The notes: generated by a model not told the origin, from the letters alone. A DNA stretch of 64,000 bases from Budorcas taxicolor (GCF_023091745.1 NC_068910.1:88540170-88604169); one strand, 5' to 3'; shown: positions 46,488 to 57,689, numbered from the stretch's first letter. A program made the numbers and translations.

Positions 46488-47250
46488 ACCACCCTTATGG
46501 CAGAAAGTGAAGAGGAACTAAAGAGCCTCTTGATGAAAGTGAAAGAGAAGAGTGAAACAGTTGGCTTAAAACTCAACATTCAGAAAACTAAGATCATGGC
46601 ATCAGGTCCCATCACTTCTTTGGAAATAGATGGGGAAACAGTAGAAACAGTGTCAGACTTTATTTTTTTGGGCTCCAAAATCACCGCAGATGGTGACTGC
46701 AGCCATGAAATTAAAAGACACTAACTCCTTGGAAGAGAAGTTATGACCAACCTAGACAGCATATTAAAAAATAGAGACATGACTTTGCCGACAAAGGTCC
46801 ATCTAGTCAAGGCTATGGTTTTCAAAGCAGTCATGTATGGATGTGACAGTTGGACTGTGAAGAAGGCTGAGCGCCGAAGAATTGATGCTTTTGAACTGTG
46901 GTGTTGGAGACTCTTGAGAGTCCCTTGGACTGCAAGGAGATTCAACCAGTCCATCCTAAAGGAGATTGGTCCTGAATATTCATTGGAAGGACTGATGCTG
47001 AAGCTGAAACTCTGATACTTTAGCCACCTCATGGGAAGAGCTGACTCATTGGAAAAGACCCTGATACTGGGAAAGATTGAGGGCAGGAGGAGAAGGGGAC
47101 AACAGAGAATGAAGTGGTTGGATGGCATCACTGACTCAAAGGACATGAGTTTGAGTAAACTCGGGGAGTTGGTGATGGACAGGAAGGCCTGGTGTGCTGC
47201 AGTCCATGGGATCACAAAGAGTCAGACACGACTGAGCAACTGAACTGAAC
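46488..47250 (+). mobile_element. BovB LINE 3' end, relatively intact
   Basis: Begins just downstream of the RT palm motif ('acaccacccttatggcagaa') and runs to the tail 'gagcaactgaactgaac'. Close to consensus. No secure TSD. Confidence 0.95.
46497..47243 (+). pseudogene. BovB ORF2 C-terminal remnant
   Basis: Three open pieces in order: 46497-46724 ('AESEEELKSLLMKVKEKSE', 'SKITADGDCSHEIKRH'), 46743-47015 ('RRIDAFELWCWRLLRVPWTA') and 47031-47243 ('GRRRRGQQRMKWLDGITD', ending near 'SQTRLSN'). A stop at 46722-46724, a lost codon near the 'CWR' run and another stop near 47013 separate them. It lacks endonuclease and RT core. Confidence 0.88.
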
Positions 47251-47358
47251 AATATCACTTAAATGTTCAGTTGGGCAGCAGGAAATTATAAAATGATATT
47301 TTATTTGTGATAGATATCTTTGTTTCTCTGGAGGTAAAAATATAATAAGCAAGAAGTT

Positions 47359-47514
47359 CCTGAGGATGAGATGCTTAGATAGCATCACTGACTCAATGGA
47401 CATGAATTTGAGCAAACTCCAGGAGATAGTGGAGGACAGGAAGGCCTGATGTGCTGCAGTCCAAGGGGTTAAAAAGAGTCGGACATAACTTAAGAAGTGA
47501 AAAACAACAACAAA
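47359..47514 (+). mobile_element. Very short BovB 3' end with TSD
   Basis: Only the last 155 bp of BovB, from 'gaggatgagatgcttagata', ending in an (AAC)-rich tail at 47500-47514 instead of ACTGA units. A perfect 9-bp TSD, 'caagaagtt', lies at 47350-47358 and 47515-47523. It sits 108 bp after the previous BovB as a separate insertion. Confidence 0.94.
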
Positions 47515-47523
47515 CAAGAAGTT

Positions 47524-48697
47524 AAAAAGAAATTGCCCCTCCCCAATCTTGGATGAACAACTGTAAGTTGCATTCTATAGAGAAGCAGACAATTCACTTT
47601 TATCTTTGTCTTTTAAAGTTAAAGAAATATTATGTTATGATCATGTCTATAATTCATTTGTTCAACCCGAAAGTTAGTATGCTACAGGCAGTTATTTTAA
47701 AATTCATATTTTAACCTAGAAAATGTCAATCATATAGCAATCTCTGCAATAAGCTCCGCAGTAAAATTTCTGAGAAATTTTAATTTAGTTGAGTTTTTAG
47801 ATTTGGGGTGTGTGTGAGTGTGTGTGTTCATGGAAGTATTTTAACAGACACCCCTCATTTTACCTATAATATGCTACAGGTTTTTTTTTTTTAATGAAAT
47901 ATTTTCAAATCCTTAATGTAAGAAGCAGAAAAATTCATAATGCATTAAAATAAATGTATAAATGATAAGAATTTCAGGATAAAATAGAGTTTACATAAAC
48001 ACTTAAGGGCATCTCACTAGAATTCTACCAGTTAAGAATATGCCATATGTGTGTTAACCAGAATCCTTCTTAATCCATGCATGGATTATGTTTGAGTGGA
48101 AGAATTATTATAGTTGAAAATTACCTGGCATGATAAACATCCCACTCCATGTTAATTCCTTTTTGAGTTACTATGTAAATTCAAATATAGCACACAAATA
48201 ATATGCAATAGCATGTATTAGCATATTATGCACTGATAGGAACTCTTCTTAGAAGATTTGAGCTGCAAAAGTATCAGCCTGGCTCACATCATTCATGTAC
48301 TTCTTTACATGGAGGATTGATTTATGGATGATATAATACCCACTACTGGAAATTCTCAGATACAAGAATCTTGAGACTGTGACCCCATATAATCTTTAAA
48401 TTCAATCAGTTTGTTGTGTTTTAATCTAATTTTCTAACTGTACAAAGTCTTTTATTTTGTGACTGGACCACATATCATCAGTGTACTATTGGTATACTCA
48501 AAAATCAGGAAGCCTATATGTTACTGAGGTATTAAAAGTTTTCAAAAGCCAGTTAAGTTTTTTTTTTTAATTAGCATTAAAGTCTTATTTTTAGAAAAAG
48601 ATTTGAAACCCTTAATCCTAATGTGTTGTTTCTTATGTTTACAGTTCTCGTAAATTACTTTCAAATGTATTCATGTAGTAGTTTAACATTTAGTGAC
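47524..48697. other. Unique DNA, no gene seen
   Basis: Poly-T near 47880-47892 and a short GT-rich stretch at 47808-47827. Nothing else recognised. Confidence 0.5.
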
Positions 48698-48922
48698 TGT
48701 GTGCTGTGCTGTGTTTAGTTTCTTGGCTGTGTCCAACTCTGTGACCGCATGGACTGTAGCCCACCAGGCTCCTCTGTCCATAGTCTTCTCCAGGAAAGAA
48801 TACTAGAGTGGGTTGCCAAGCCCTCCTCCAGGGGATCTTCCAAACCCAGGTTTCGAACGTGTGTCTCCTCTCTGTTCTGCGTTGCAGGAAGATTCTTTAC
48901 CATTGAGCCACCTGGGAAGCCC
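48698..48922 (-). mobile_element. Bov-tA SINE
   Basis: Reverse-strand copy with a (GTGCT) tail at the left and the head complement 'gagccacctgggaagccc' at the right. A small insertion ('tctctgttctgcg') lies in the tRNA arm near 48870. Confidence 0.93.
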
Positions 48923-49480
48923 TATGAACTCTGTTAGATACTCGTTGTATAATGAAAATTGAGATAGACCTTGTCATCGCATGGCTCACAGTCTAGGGGG
49001 TCTTATAGAAAAGGAAGCAAGCAGATTCAGAGACAGCCGAGGGCCACATAAATCTTGGAGCTGGACAGTGCTACTGGAGCACCAAGGGTACTTGAAAGGA
49101 AATGGCTGTCAGAGGTCTTCCGGAAAGGGATTTCTAAGCAGCAACTGAAAAGAATAATCGGATTAGAGGAAGAAATGGCTAACTGAGGCAGTTATCAACG
49201 CAAGCTGAGGAAACAGCAGATGCAGAGACCCAAGAACAAGAGGAATCAAGATAGAGTTTGAGGAGAGGAAGAGGATACTGGGGAAATGCTAGGCAGGAAG
49301 TAGATTTACGGGGCCGCAGAGAGTCGGACACGACTGAAGCGACTTAGCAGTAGCAGTAGCAGTAAACGTCTTTAAACAGGGAAGATGCGTGGTCAGCTTT
49401 GAGCTTTAAAGAGTACAACCGGCTTCACGATAGAGGATGTCTTGAAAGGAGGCCTGTAATGGCCACCAGCAGGATCCAGT
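48923..49480 (+). mobile_element. Probable ancient mammalian repeat, family not assigned
   Basis: Text such as 'gcagatgcagagacccaaga' and 'gggaagatgcgtggtcagct' resembles the same old repeat class seen near 2-3.6 kb. It is interrupted at 49312-49366 by a short SINE. I cannot name the family. Confidence 0.35.
49312..49366 (+). mobile_element. Bov-A SINE tail fragment
   Basis: Fifty-five bases: 'gggccgcagagagtcggaca', 'cgactgaagcgacttagcag', then three TAGCAG-type units. Extremely 5'-truncated. No secure TSD. Confidence 0.88.
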
Positions 49481-50374
49481 GACCAGATCAAATCAATAGT
49501 CCATGGGGGCAAAAAGGGACACAACCAACCTTAGAGCAAAGTTAAAATTTCCGAAACTGTTTATTTGCAATATCATTTCCTCTTTTCTCTAGGTACATTT
49601 TCCCCTCAGCAAGACCTCCTCCCTTCATTTCAACTACCCAAGTTTTTCTAATTTCTTTCTCCTTTCAAGGAACTCCAATATTTCCCTCCCACTGTTCATT
49701 CTTTCCTCCATCTCCCTTTTATACAACTTGTGTGTGTACAGATGTGCAGAGACACTAATCAGGGTCTCAAAAATCATTTGCATGTACCAACTTTGACTTT
49801 TTCATGTTAAACTATTACTTCAATTCTGCCTTTGGGTTTTAATATTCATCTGTCAAAATATAGAATGAAAGCCTTCTCAAAGAGTTGTAGCCTCAGCAGG
49901 ATGCTCACCTTGGATCCAGGGATTAGCCTGGGAGCAAGACACACTCTTTTTTTTCACTGCTTTTTATCTTGGTCTACAGTGGTATCTAGAATAGTCAATT
50001 ACATGACATTAGTTCTATTTGATTTGGCCAGAATTAATAACTGAGATAAAAGATCTAAGTGGGTCTGTGAGTTAAAATATTTAGGAGGAAGTAGAGATCA
50101 AAGCCCTAAATTAAATGTTGAAATAGTTCATATGATCTCACACAAAACACTCTTTTAACTGTAAAAGGTATTGCAAAGGAGAGTTGGTTTTATAAAGTCA
50201 AAGGGGACATACCTAGAGAGTCTCTGATTGTCAAGTGTTCTATTCAGATAGAAAGTCTGGGAGCAGGAACAGAGTTTCTAATGGATCTTCTAGCACAGTT
50301 AGAACTCTAGTTGGTTGCAAAGGGGAGAAGGAAGTGATCAGGGGACATTTCAAAAGAATTGTTTAGTGTTCAGT
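49481..50374. other. Unique DNA, no gene seen
   Basis: Pyrimidine-rich at 49560-49730. A 70-codon frame at 49832-50044 has no family resemblance. Confidence 0.5.
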
Positions 50375-50385
50375 TCCCTGGAATA

Positions 50386-50605
50386 GGGCTTCCCTGGTGG
50401 CAGAGCAGGTAAAGAATCTGCCTGCAATATAGGAGACACAGGAGATGCAGGTTGAATCCCTGGTCAGGAAGACCCCATGGAGGAAGAAGTGAAAACCCAC
50501 TTCAGTATTCTTACCTGAAAAATCCCTTGGACAAAGGAGCCTGGCAGGCTTCAGTCCAAAGGATCAAAAAGAGGTGGACACAACTGAATGACTAAGCACA
50601 CGTGC
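50386..50605 (+). mobile_element. Bov-tA SINE
   Basis: Head 'gggcttccctggtggcagag', a duplicated 'aggagacacaggagatgcag' block, tail 'gactaagcacacg'. An 11-bp TSD with two mismatches, 'tccctggaata' and 'tccctagaaca', lies at 50375-50385 and 50606-50616. Confidence 0.93.
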
Positions 50606-50792
50606 TCCCTAGAACAAGTGGGGATCACTGAGGTACTCTCCTGTGGCCAAGGGGTCCTTATTGAAGGAAGGGGTTGTCCTGTAAGGAAGATTCAAGAAAT
50701 GGGATCATCATTTGCTCTTAGTTTCTTAGGAAATCTTTTATTCTTTATGCCTGAGTTAATTTTGCAGAATTTTTGGTTTGTGGTTTTTCACT

Positions 50793-51005
50793 GAAAGTGA
50801 AAGTGAAGTCACTCAGTCGTGTCTGACTCTTTCCGACCCCATGGACTGTAGCCCACCAGTCTCCTCCATCCATGGGATTTTCCAGGCAAGAGTACTGGAG
50901 TGGGTTGCCGTTTCCTTCTCCGTGGGATCTTCCCGACCCAGGGATTGAACCCGGGTCTCCCGCGTTGCAGGCAGACGCTTTACTGTCTGAACCACCAGGG
51001 AAGCC
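50793..51005 (-). mobile_element. Bov-tA SINE, young-looking
   Basis: Reverse-strand copy close to consensus, with CpGs kept ('cccgggtctcccgcgttgca' near 50950-50969) and an intact B-box complement 'gggattgaacc'. Frames on both strands (64-89 codons) are SINE-derived. With the plus copy 190 bp upstream it forms a converging inverted pair. Confidence 0.96.
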
Positions 51006-52554
51006 ATTAAGCAACCAAATATTCCTTCTTTCTTTTATTTCTTATGATAGAGTATTACTTCCATTTTTCTGAATGAATAGCTTCAAAATTTCCATTGCAA
51101 CATTTTTCTCTTACCTATTTCTGTTTTTTATTCTGATTTAAACAGTAACATCAAAATGTAAGGATGGAACAATTTAAAGTATCAAGAATGCCTGTATTCT
51201 TTTCCTTGGAATCTGGGGAATAACAGCTTATGCTGGTCTTATTCCAATCTATTTTGTGCCCCCCCAAAAGTTATGGGAGTATACTTTTGAATAAAAATTC
51301 CCAATTTTATTTTTTTTGGATTTTTTTATTATATAGAACACTAATCATTTTTCTTCTCTTTAAAATTCTAGAAAATTCTTTGATAATTATTATTCAAAAG
51401 TAATTCACAGTAAAAAGGGAATTGGTATCTTTTACATTTCTGAGACTATTACAGCATGTAAATCTACAGTAATCTTGGAAGAAAGGAGGAAGTTTGGAAT
51501 AGAAGGAACTAAACATAATTTCTTTCTACCCATCCTAAGGAGGTGGAAAGTAGTGTATTGCTAGCCTTCCTAACAAAATATTGGCGTAATTCTCTCCCAA
51601 GTGGATTGTATTTTAAAGGCTTCATCTATGATCAGAATATATAGTTAACAAATATTAGATGTACTACTTGTACACTCATATATCTTTATAAATTACTACA
51701 TGGTATATTTTTATAACCTAAAAACTATACCTCATTTTTGAAGAAATGAGTTAGTGATTTTTAGCAAAGATTGCTGGAAAAATTCTTTCTCAGTAAAAAG
51801 AAAAGATTTGCTTTTCTTTCTAATTTCTTTCATCTTCCATATACATCTTCATCATCTTCTTCATAGGAACTTCATTTTTGTAAAATAGATTACATGAATT
51901 TACATTGGAAGCCAACATATTCTGCTGATCTGAGGCAAATTCTCAAAATTCAGCTTTTGTGTGTACGCATTTCAGTGTTTACACTATCCTAGCAGGAACC
52001 CTCTCTATCAAAGAGCCAGGCATATTATTGCCTTTAATTAACACTGTTGAGCTGTTAGCATATCCAAAAGCACTTTCTACAGGCTTTAACCACACCTGAA
52101 ATGTAGCCAGCAACACCACATAATGGCTTTTGTACTTTGTCAAATTACAAGCAATTTAACACTTACCAGGGGGACTGAGGAAACATCTGGATTGAGGGTT
52201 TCAATTTCTAAAGTATAGTACTTGGATGGGGAAAGTGAAAACCATTAGTACTCATTTAGGGAATCTTAAGCCTTTGCATAATCCACTTTTCTTTCTCAAA
52301 AGAAAGGTTTGCTACTATTATTATCTGAAGATTTATTGAGTCACAGTTGATGAGATAATAATAAAAAAAAATCTAGCTCTTTCAGACAATTCAAAATCCA
52401 ACAAAGTGCAGGACCTTTGTCTCAGAATATCCAACCCCGCCGCATTCGCTGGAGATTCTCTTTTCTCCTGCTGTCCCATGGACTTCATGGATTGTTTCCT
52501 CTCTCTTCTAAACTTTCAACTTTTTCTGTCTACTTGAGAAATAAATGCATTGCA
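51006..52554. other. Unique DNA, no gene seen
   Basis: About 1.5 kb without assigned repeat or frame of note. Confidence 0.5.
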
Positions 52555-52960
52555 GAACAGTAAGAGCCGAAACTAGAGTGATATTGTTTAAATCCTCACT
52601 CTGTCACTTACCAGCTTAAGACCTTGGACCAGCCCACCTTTCTGTGCTCCGCTTCTATAAATGTCAAATGCGTGTGTGCTAAGTCAATTCAGTCGTGTCT
52701 GACTCTGTGCAACCCTATGGACTGTAGCTCACCAGCTTCCTCTATCCATGGGATTCTCCAGGTAAGAATACTGAACCGGGTTGCCATCACCTCCTCCAGG
52801 GGATTTTCTGCACCCAGAGATCAAACCCACACCTCTTGCATTGGCAGGCAGGTTCCTTAACATTAGTGCCACCTGGAAAGCCCCATAAATGTAAAATAGC
52901 AGCAACCATTTCAGAGGATTGTCCTGGGTATGAAACAAATCTGTATGGGTGAACATTGAG
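52555..52960 (+). mobile_element. MIR SINE split by Bov-tA
   Basis: Left part 52555-52669 ('tttaaatcctcactctgtca', 'cttaccagcttaagaccttg') and right part 52898-52960 ('agcagcaaccatttcagagg') follow MIR. The Bov-tA element and its TSD lie between. Confidence 0.65.
52670..52884 (-). mobile_element. Bov-tA SINE inside MIR
   Basis: Reverse-strand copy with head complement 'tagtgccacctggaaagccc'. A 13-bp TSD with one mismatch, 'ataaatgtcaaat' and 'ataaatgtaaaat', lies at 52657-52669 and 52885-52897. Confidence 0.96.
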
Positions 52961-53594
52961 AACCTTACTTTAATCCTGTTTCTTCCTGGACCACTGCAAT
53001 TGCTTCCTCAATTCTCTTCCTAATGCTGCTACTTACTCCCTTGGGACCTTCCTCCATAAGAGCTAATCTTTTAAAAATAGAAATGGAATCATACTACTCT
53101 ACCTGTGCAAAACACTTACACTGGCTTCTTACTGTAGCCATAATAGATAAGAGAGGATATCTTCAACCCTGGAGTTTTTTTTTTTTGTTGTTCCTACTAT
53201 TCAAGCATACCCTACTGTTTTATATTATAAGATGGTTTTAAAGTTGGCGGCTATGTTTCTTTATGCTTTTATTTTTAATTACTTTTTTTTCTCTTTAACT
53301 GTAAAGTACCACAAAGTCACAGAACATTTGTTCACTAAAACCATAGTGTTTTTAGTTGAATAACTAATTTTCTAGTTGAAAAATTATTGAAAAAACTTCC
53401 AGAATTATTTCCACGGAAAACTCTCATCAAGTATGTCATACTTCAAATATTATGGAAGAAGGTATAGAATTTTATATTAATTATTTTGAAATTCTTTAAA
53501 TTATGAGTTTCTGCATTTGAAGGAGAGATTTATGGCTGATTTATCTGCCTCTTAAGACCAGATGAAGGTCAGCTGGAGCTATATGTATGAACTG
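52961..53594. other. Unique or very old repeat DNA, no gene seen
   Basis: 52975-53170 ('ggaccactgcaattgcttcc', 'aaacacttacactggcttct') resembles an old mammal-wide repeat that I cannot assign. Poly-T at about 53177-53187. Confidence 0.4.
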
Positions 53595-53623
53595 TTCAGT
53601 TCAGTTCAGTCATTCAGTTGCAT

Positions 53624-54211
53624 TCAACTCTTTGCAACCCCATGGACTGCAGTATGACAGGCTTCCCTGTCCATCACCAACTCCCAGAGCTTACTAAAAC
53701 TCATCTCCATTGACTCGGTGATGCCATCCAACCATCCCATCTTCTCTCGTCTCCTTCTCCTCCTGCCTTCAATCTTTCCCAGCATCAGGGTCTTTTCCAA
53801 TGAGTCACTCTTTTGCATCAGGTGGCCAAAGTATTGGAGTTTCAGCTTCAGCCTCAGTCCTTCTAATGAATAATCAGGATTGATTTCATTTAGCATGGAC
53901 TGGTTGGATCTCCTTGCAGTCCGAGGGACTCTCAAGAATCTTCCCCAACACCACAGTTCAAAAGCATCAATTCTGCGGTGCTCAGTTTTCTTTATAGTCC
54001 AACTCTCACATCCATACATGACCACTGGAAAAATCATAGCTTTGACTAGACAGACCTTTGCTGGCAATGTAAAGCCTCTGCTTTTTAATATGCTGTCTAG
54101 GTTGGTCATAACTTTTCTTCCAAAGAGTAAGTGTCTTTTAATTTCATGGCTGCAGTCACCATCTGCAGTGATTTTCGAGTCCCAAAAAGTAAAGTCTGTC
54201 ACTATTTCCAT
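53624..54211 (-). pseudogene. BovB ORF2 C-terminal segment, 195 codons open
   Basis: The longest open frame in the window. It reads 'SKITADGDCSHEIKRH', 'MYGCESWTIKKTEHRR', 'AFELWCWGRFLRVPRTAR' and 'DREACHTAVHGVAKS', the region between the RT palm and the BovB C-terminus. Upstream frames at 54230-54469 (crossing the nested insert) and 54659-54886 ('AYVKAFDCVDHNKLWKIL', an RT motif) are out of frame. No functional product is expected. Confidence 0.88.
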
Positions 54212-54279
54212 TGTTTCCTCATTTATTTGCTATGAAGTGACAGGACCAGATGCCATGATCTTAGTTTTCTGAATGTCGA

Positions 54280-54392
54280 ACTGAGTGAACTCTGGGAGTT
54301 GGTGATGGACAGGGAGGCCTGGCGTGATGCGATTCATGGGGTCGCAAAGAGTCGGACACGACTGAGCGACTGAACTGAACTGAACTGAACTG
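54280..54392 (+). mobile_element. BovB 3' end nested in opposite orientation
   Basis: About 110 bp from 'gtgaactctgggagttggtg' through 'gggtcgcaaagagtcggaca' to three to four ACTGA units. It is near consensus and CpG-rich compared with the host BovB, so it is younger. The host reads 'ttctgaatgtcga' before it and 'gagctttaagcaaac' after it. No clear TSD beyond 2-5 bases. Confidence 0.94.
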
Positions 54393-54993
54393 AGCTTTAA
54401 GCAAACTTTCTCACTCTCCTCTTTCATTTTCTTCAAAAGGCTCTTTAGTTCTCCTTCACTTTCTGTCATAAGTGTGGTGTCATCTGCATATCTGCTATTG
54501 ATAATTCCCCCAGCAATCTTGATTCCAGCTTATGCTTCTTCCAGCCCAGCGTTTCTCATGATGTATTCTGCATAGAAATTAAATAAGCAGGGTGACAATA
54601 TACAGCCTTGATGTACTCCATTCCCTTTTTAGAACCAGTCTGTTGTTTCATGTCCAGTTCAAACTGTTGCTTTTTGACCTGCATACAGATTTCTTAGGAG
54701 GCAAGCCAGGTGGTCTGGTATTTCCATCTCTTTCAGGATTTTCCACAGTTTGTTGTGATCCACACAGTCAAAGGCTTTGACATAGGCAATAGCACAAATA
54801 GATGTTTTTCTGGAACTCTGTGGAAACTGATAAAATAGAGCATAATACGCTTTTGATGATCCTGCCAAGTAAATGTAAGATTTCAATTAAGTTACCAAAA
54901 AACTCTATGTGCCTGCTTTCTAAAACAGAAAATCAATAGCATCTACCTTAATCAGCTGGTTTAATGAAATTATATGTGGCATAAATAGTCGAT

Positions 54994-55213
54994 GTATGTG
55001 TGCTGTGGTTAATTGCTCAGTCATGCCCAAACTTTTGCGACCCCATGACTGTAGCCCGCCAGGCTCCTCTGTCCATGGGGATTCTCCAGGCAAGAATATT
55101 TGAGTGGGTTGCCATGCCCTCCTCCAGGGGATCTTACCAACCCAGGGGTTGAACCCAGGTCTCCCACATTGCAGGCAGATTCTTTACTGTCTGAACCAGC
55201 AGGGAAGCCCAAC
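54994..55213 (-). mobile_element. Bov-tA SINE
   Basis: Reverse-strand copy ('ggttaattgctcagtcatgc' to 'gaaccagcagggaagccc'). A 7-bp TSD, 'agtcgat', containing a CpG, lies at 54987-54993 and 55214-55220. Confidence 0.95.
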
Positions 55214-55220
55214 AGTCGAT

Positions 55221-55640
55221 AGGTCCTGAAAAACAAACCTCGTTACCTTTGTCAGTCAGAACCTGCTCACAGCCCTGATCTTGGGATCTCAGGGGTTACC
55301 TGCAGAGGCTCCCAATACTGGGAGATGGATGCTTCAAAACAGGCTGACTCCAGTATCTACCTAGCTCTTCTGCACTCTTCTTCCCAGGACATTGACAGAA
55401 GACCACTCTCTGTGGCTGGTGTGGTGTCATTTTTGTCATCTACTTTTTTTTTATTTTAATCTTATCAAAGTCCTCATTCAGATTATTATACTTTTAACTT
55501 TATAAATAGTTGTTTACTTAAGTCTAGTTACTGTTCCTTTTGTCTTCAGTCTTATTGTATCTTCATTTCTCCTTTTATTTTTCACTACTTATTTTTGGAG
55601 CTTACTGTCTGATCATACCATGTGATTGATCTGCTCAGCT
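55221..55640. other. Unique DNA, no gene seen
   Basis: Slightly GC-richer at 55250-55420 than its surroundings. No exon signal I trust. Confidence 0.5.
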
Positions 55641-55652
55641 TCATTAGCTAAA

Positions 55653-55866
55653 ATGCCCGCTAAGTCATTTCAATTGTGTCCTACTCTTTTGGACCCTATG
55701 GGCTCTACCCTGCCCAGACTTCTCTGTCCATGGGATTCTCTAGGCAAGAGTACTGGAGTGCGTTGCCTTGCCCTCCTCCAGGGGATCTTCCCAACCCAGG
55801 GATTGAAATCACACATCTCTTTTGCCTCCTGCATTGGCAGGCAGCCTCTTTACACCTGGGACACCC
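55653..55866 (-). mobile_element. Bov-tA SINE
   Basis: Reverse-strand copy. 'tcattagctaaa' (55641-55652) and 'tcattaagctaaa' (55867-55879) are a TSD with one indel. Overlapping 65-85 codon frames are SINE-derived. Confidence 0.94.
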
Positions 55867-55879
55867 TCATTAAGCTAAA

Positions 55880-56405
55880 GTAATTAATCTCAAATATTTT
55901 ACTTCTTTTGAAGGTAGTTTATTGTTATAAGGGTATGACACGCAGGAAGTCAGTAATAAAGAAGCATTTGAGAGAAAAATTAAGTTATTTTTCCCTCCTA
56001 TTGGCCCAATAACCACCCTCTGGCCCTCAGAAGTAAATTCATCATGATAAGAAAATAAAAGTCTTTTATTTTAAAATAGCAAGTGCTTCTAAACACACAT
56101 AGTGTATGTGAAAATGGGAACCCAGACAGTGAGAAGGGAAGCTCCAGGAAATGAAACCAGTAGAGAATTAGCTATAGGAAATAATGTAGAAGAAAAATTA
56201 TTAGTTGGGCAGGATAAAAGCAGCTAAACCATTATTTTAAATATTACATCAAGGAGTTTTACCTGGTTCATGCACAAAGCAGAGGTATTCTATCCTTCCA
56301 CAGATTAGCTGGAAGAAGATGAGGAAGATCAGTGAAAGATCAGTTTAAAAAAAATACAAAATTTGCAATGTTTCATCACATTTGTTATGACTTAAGATAT
56401 ATAAT
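55880..56405. other. Unique or old repeat DNA, no gene seen
   Basis: No assigned feature. 56220-56340 may be the left part of the old repeat that continues after the next SINE. Confidence 0.4.
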
Positions 56406-56632
56406 GAAAGTGAAAGTGAAGTCACTCATCCTGTCCGACTCTTTGTGGCCCCATGAACTGTAGCCCACCAGGCTTTTCTGTCCATGGAATTTTCCAGGCA
56501 AGAATACTGGAAAAGAGTGTTGCCACACCCTCCTCCAGGAGATCTTCCCAACCCAGGGATCTAACCCTTGTCTCTTTCATCTACTGCATTCGAAGGCCAA
56601 TTCTTTACCACCAGAGCCACGTGGGAAGCCCC
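56406..56632 (-). mobile_element. Bov-tA SINE
   Basis: Reverse-strand copy with the 'gaaagtgaaagtgaagtcac' tail at the left and the head complement 'gagccacgtgggaagcccc' at the right. No TSD found. Confidence 0.93.
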
Positions 56633-57192
56633 TCCTCTAATTTTAATTGATGTTAAAACCTATTATAGTGATTGAGGTATAAGACGACTATGGCCTGGAC
56701 TAGACTGATTGTACAGAAATGAGTTGTGAAGAAGACATATATTTTGGTGATTGATGGCACACAAGAGGTCAAAGGTGACTCCCAGGTTTCTGGTCAAAGT
56801 GACCAGGAAAATGGTCGTACTATTGACCCTTTCTGAGGACACAATTAGCCTGGCTTTTATCCTTAACCCTTAATTAAATTGATGGAGTTCTATAAAGAGA
56901 GAAATTATTGGTTCCATAAATCCAAAACCATTCCTCTCCTTTAAAAATAATTCTTCTTTAGTTACTCAGTAACACTGAACCTTCAAGTCAGGCATCAGAT
57001 TTTATGGTTTATTTATAGTAATGATATTTAAATGTCAGCTTTGGGCCAGTTAGTAATATTTATGAAAGGATATGTATTCAGGGAGGAAGAACTGTGCCAG
57101 TTTTCACAGGCAAATCCGATTTTTAAAAAACACTTCATGAGAAGATTGTCATGTAGTGTATTTTTAATTGAAATATTTGACCACAAATAAGG
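56633..57192. other. Old repeat remnant and unique DNA
   Basis: 56690-56830 ('gaggtcaaaggtgactccca', 'ggtttctggtcaaagtgacc') resembles an old mammalian repeat of unassigned family. No gene. A 60-codon minus frame at 57028-57210 has no family resemblance. Confidence 0.4.
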
Positions 57193-57231
57193 ACTCAGAC
57201 TCGGACACAACTGAAGCGACTAAGCAGCAGC
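57193..57231 (+). mobile_element. Bov-A SINE tail, about 40 bp
   Basis: 'cggacacaactgaagcgact' followed by 'aagcagcagcaac', the extreme 3' end with (AGC)n. Like 49312-49366, an almost completely 5'-truncated insertion. Confidence 0.8.
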
Positions 57232-57480
57232 AACATGCACACAGTTTATGGTAGCACTCGTAAAGTTTTCAAAATCCTCCCTCCTCAAACACAAAAAGAG
57301 GAAAGGATAAACATACATAGAAAAGTTAAAAGGAAAAAAAAAACTAATATCTGGCTAGAACAGTTTTCAAGATTACTTTGATCCACTTTAGAATATATAC
57401 ATATATTCAAGAGGATGCTTTCCAATTCATAATGTAAGATATTTGAGTCCTTATATATATGGTTTTATACTTTCACTAAC

Positions 57481-57689
57481 GGGTTTCCTAGGTGGCCCAG
57501 TTTTAAAGAATCCACCTGCAATGCAGGAGACAGGAGTTCAATCCCTGGGTCAGGAACATCGCTGGAGAAGGAAATGGCAACCCCACTCCAGTATTTTTTC
57601 CTAGGAAATCCTATGTGACAGAGGAGCCTGGTAAACTACAGTCCACGTAGTCGAAAAAAAGCAGGCCATGACTTAGTTACTAAACAACA
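57481..57689 (+). mobile_element. Bov-tA SINE, diverged
   Basis: Head 'gggtttcctaggtggcccag', B-box remnant 'agttcaatccc', (AAC) tail. A 12-bp TSD with one mismatch, 'actttcactaac' and 'actttctctaac', lies at 57469-57480 and 57690-57701. Confidence 0.94.

Larger units (their letters stand above)
53595..54867 (-). mobile_element. BovB LINE 3' half, with a nested BovB
   Basis: Three TTCAG units at the left, then BovB back past the RT palm to about 54867 ('gcttttgatgatcctgcc'). Interrupted by an opposite-strand BovB piece at 54280-54392. A 29-bp insertion of unknown origin lies at about 54820-54848, between 'tctggaactct' and 'gcttttgatgatcc'. Confidence 0.94.
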
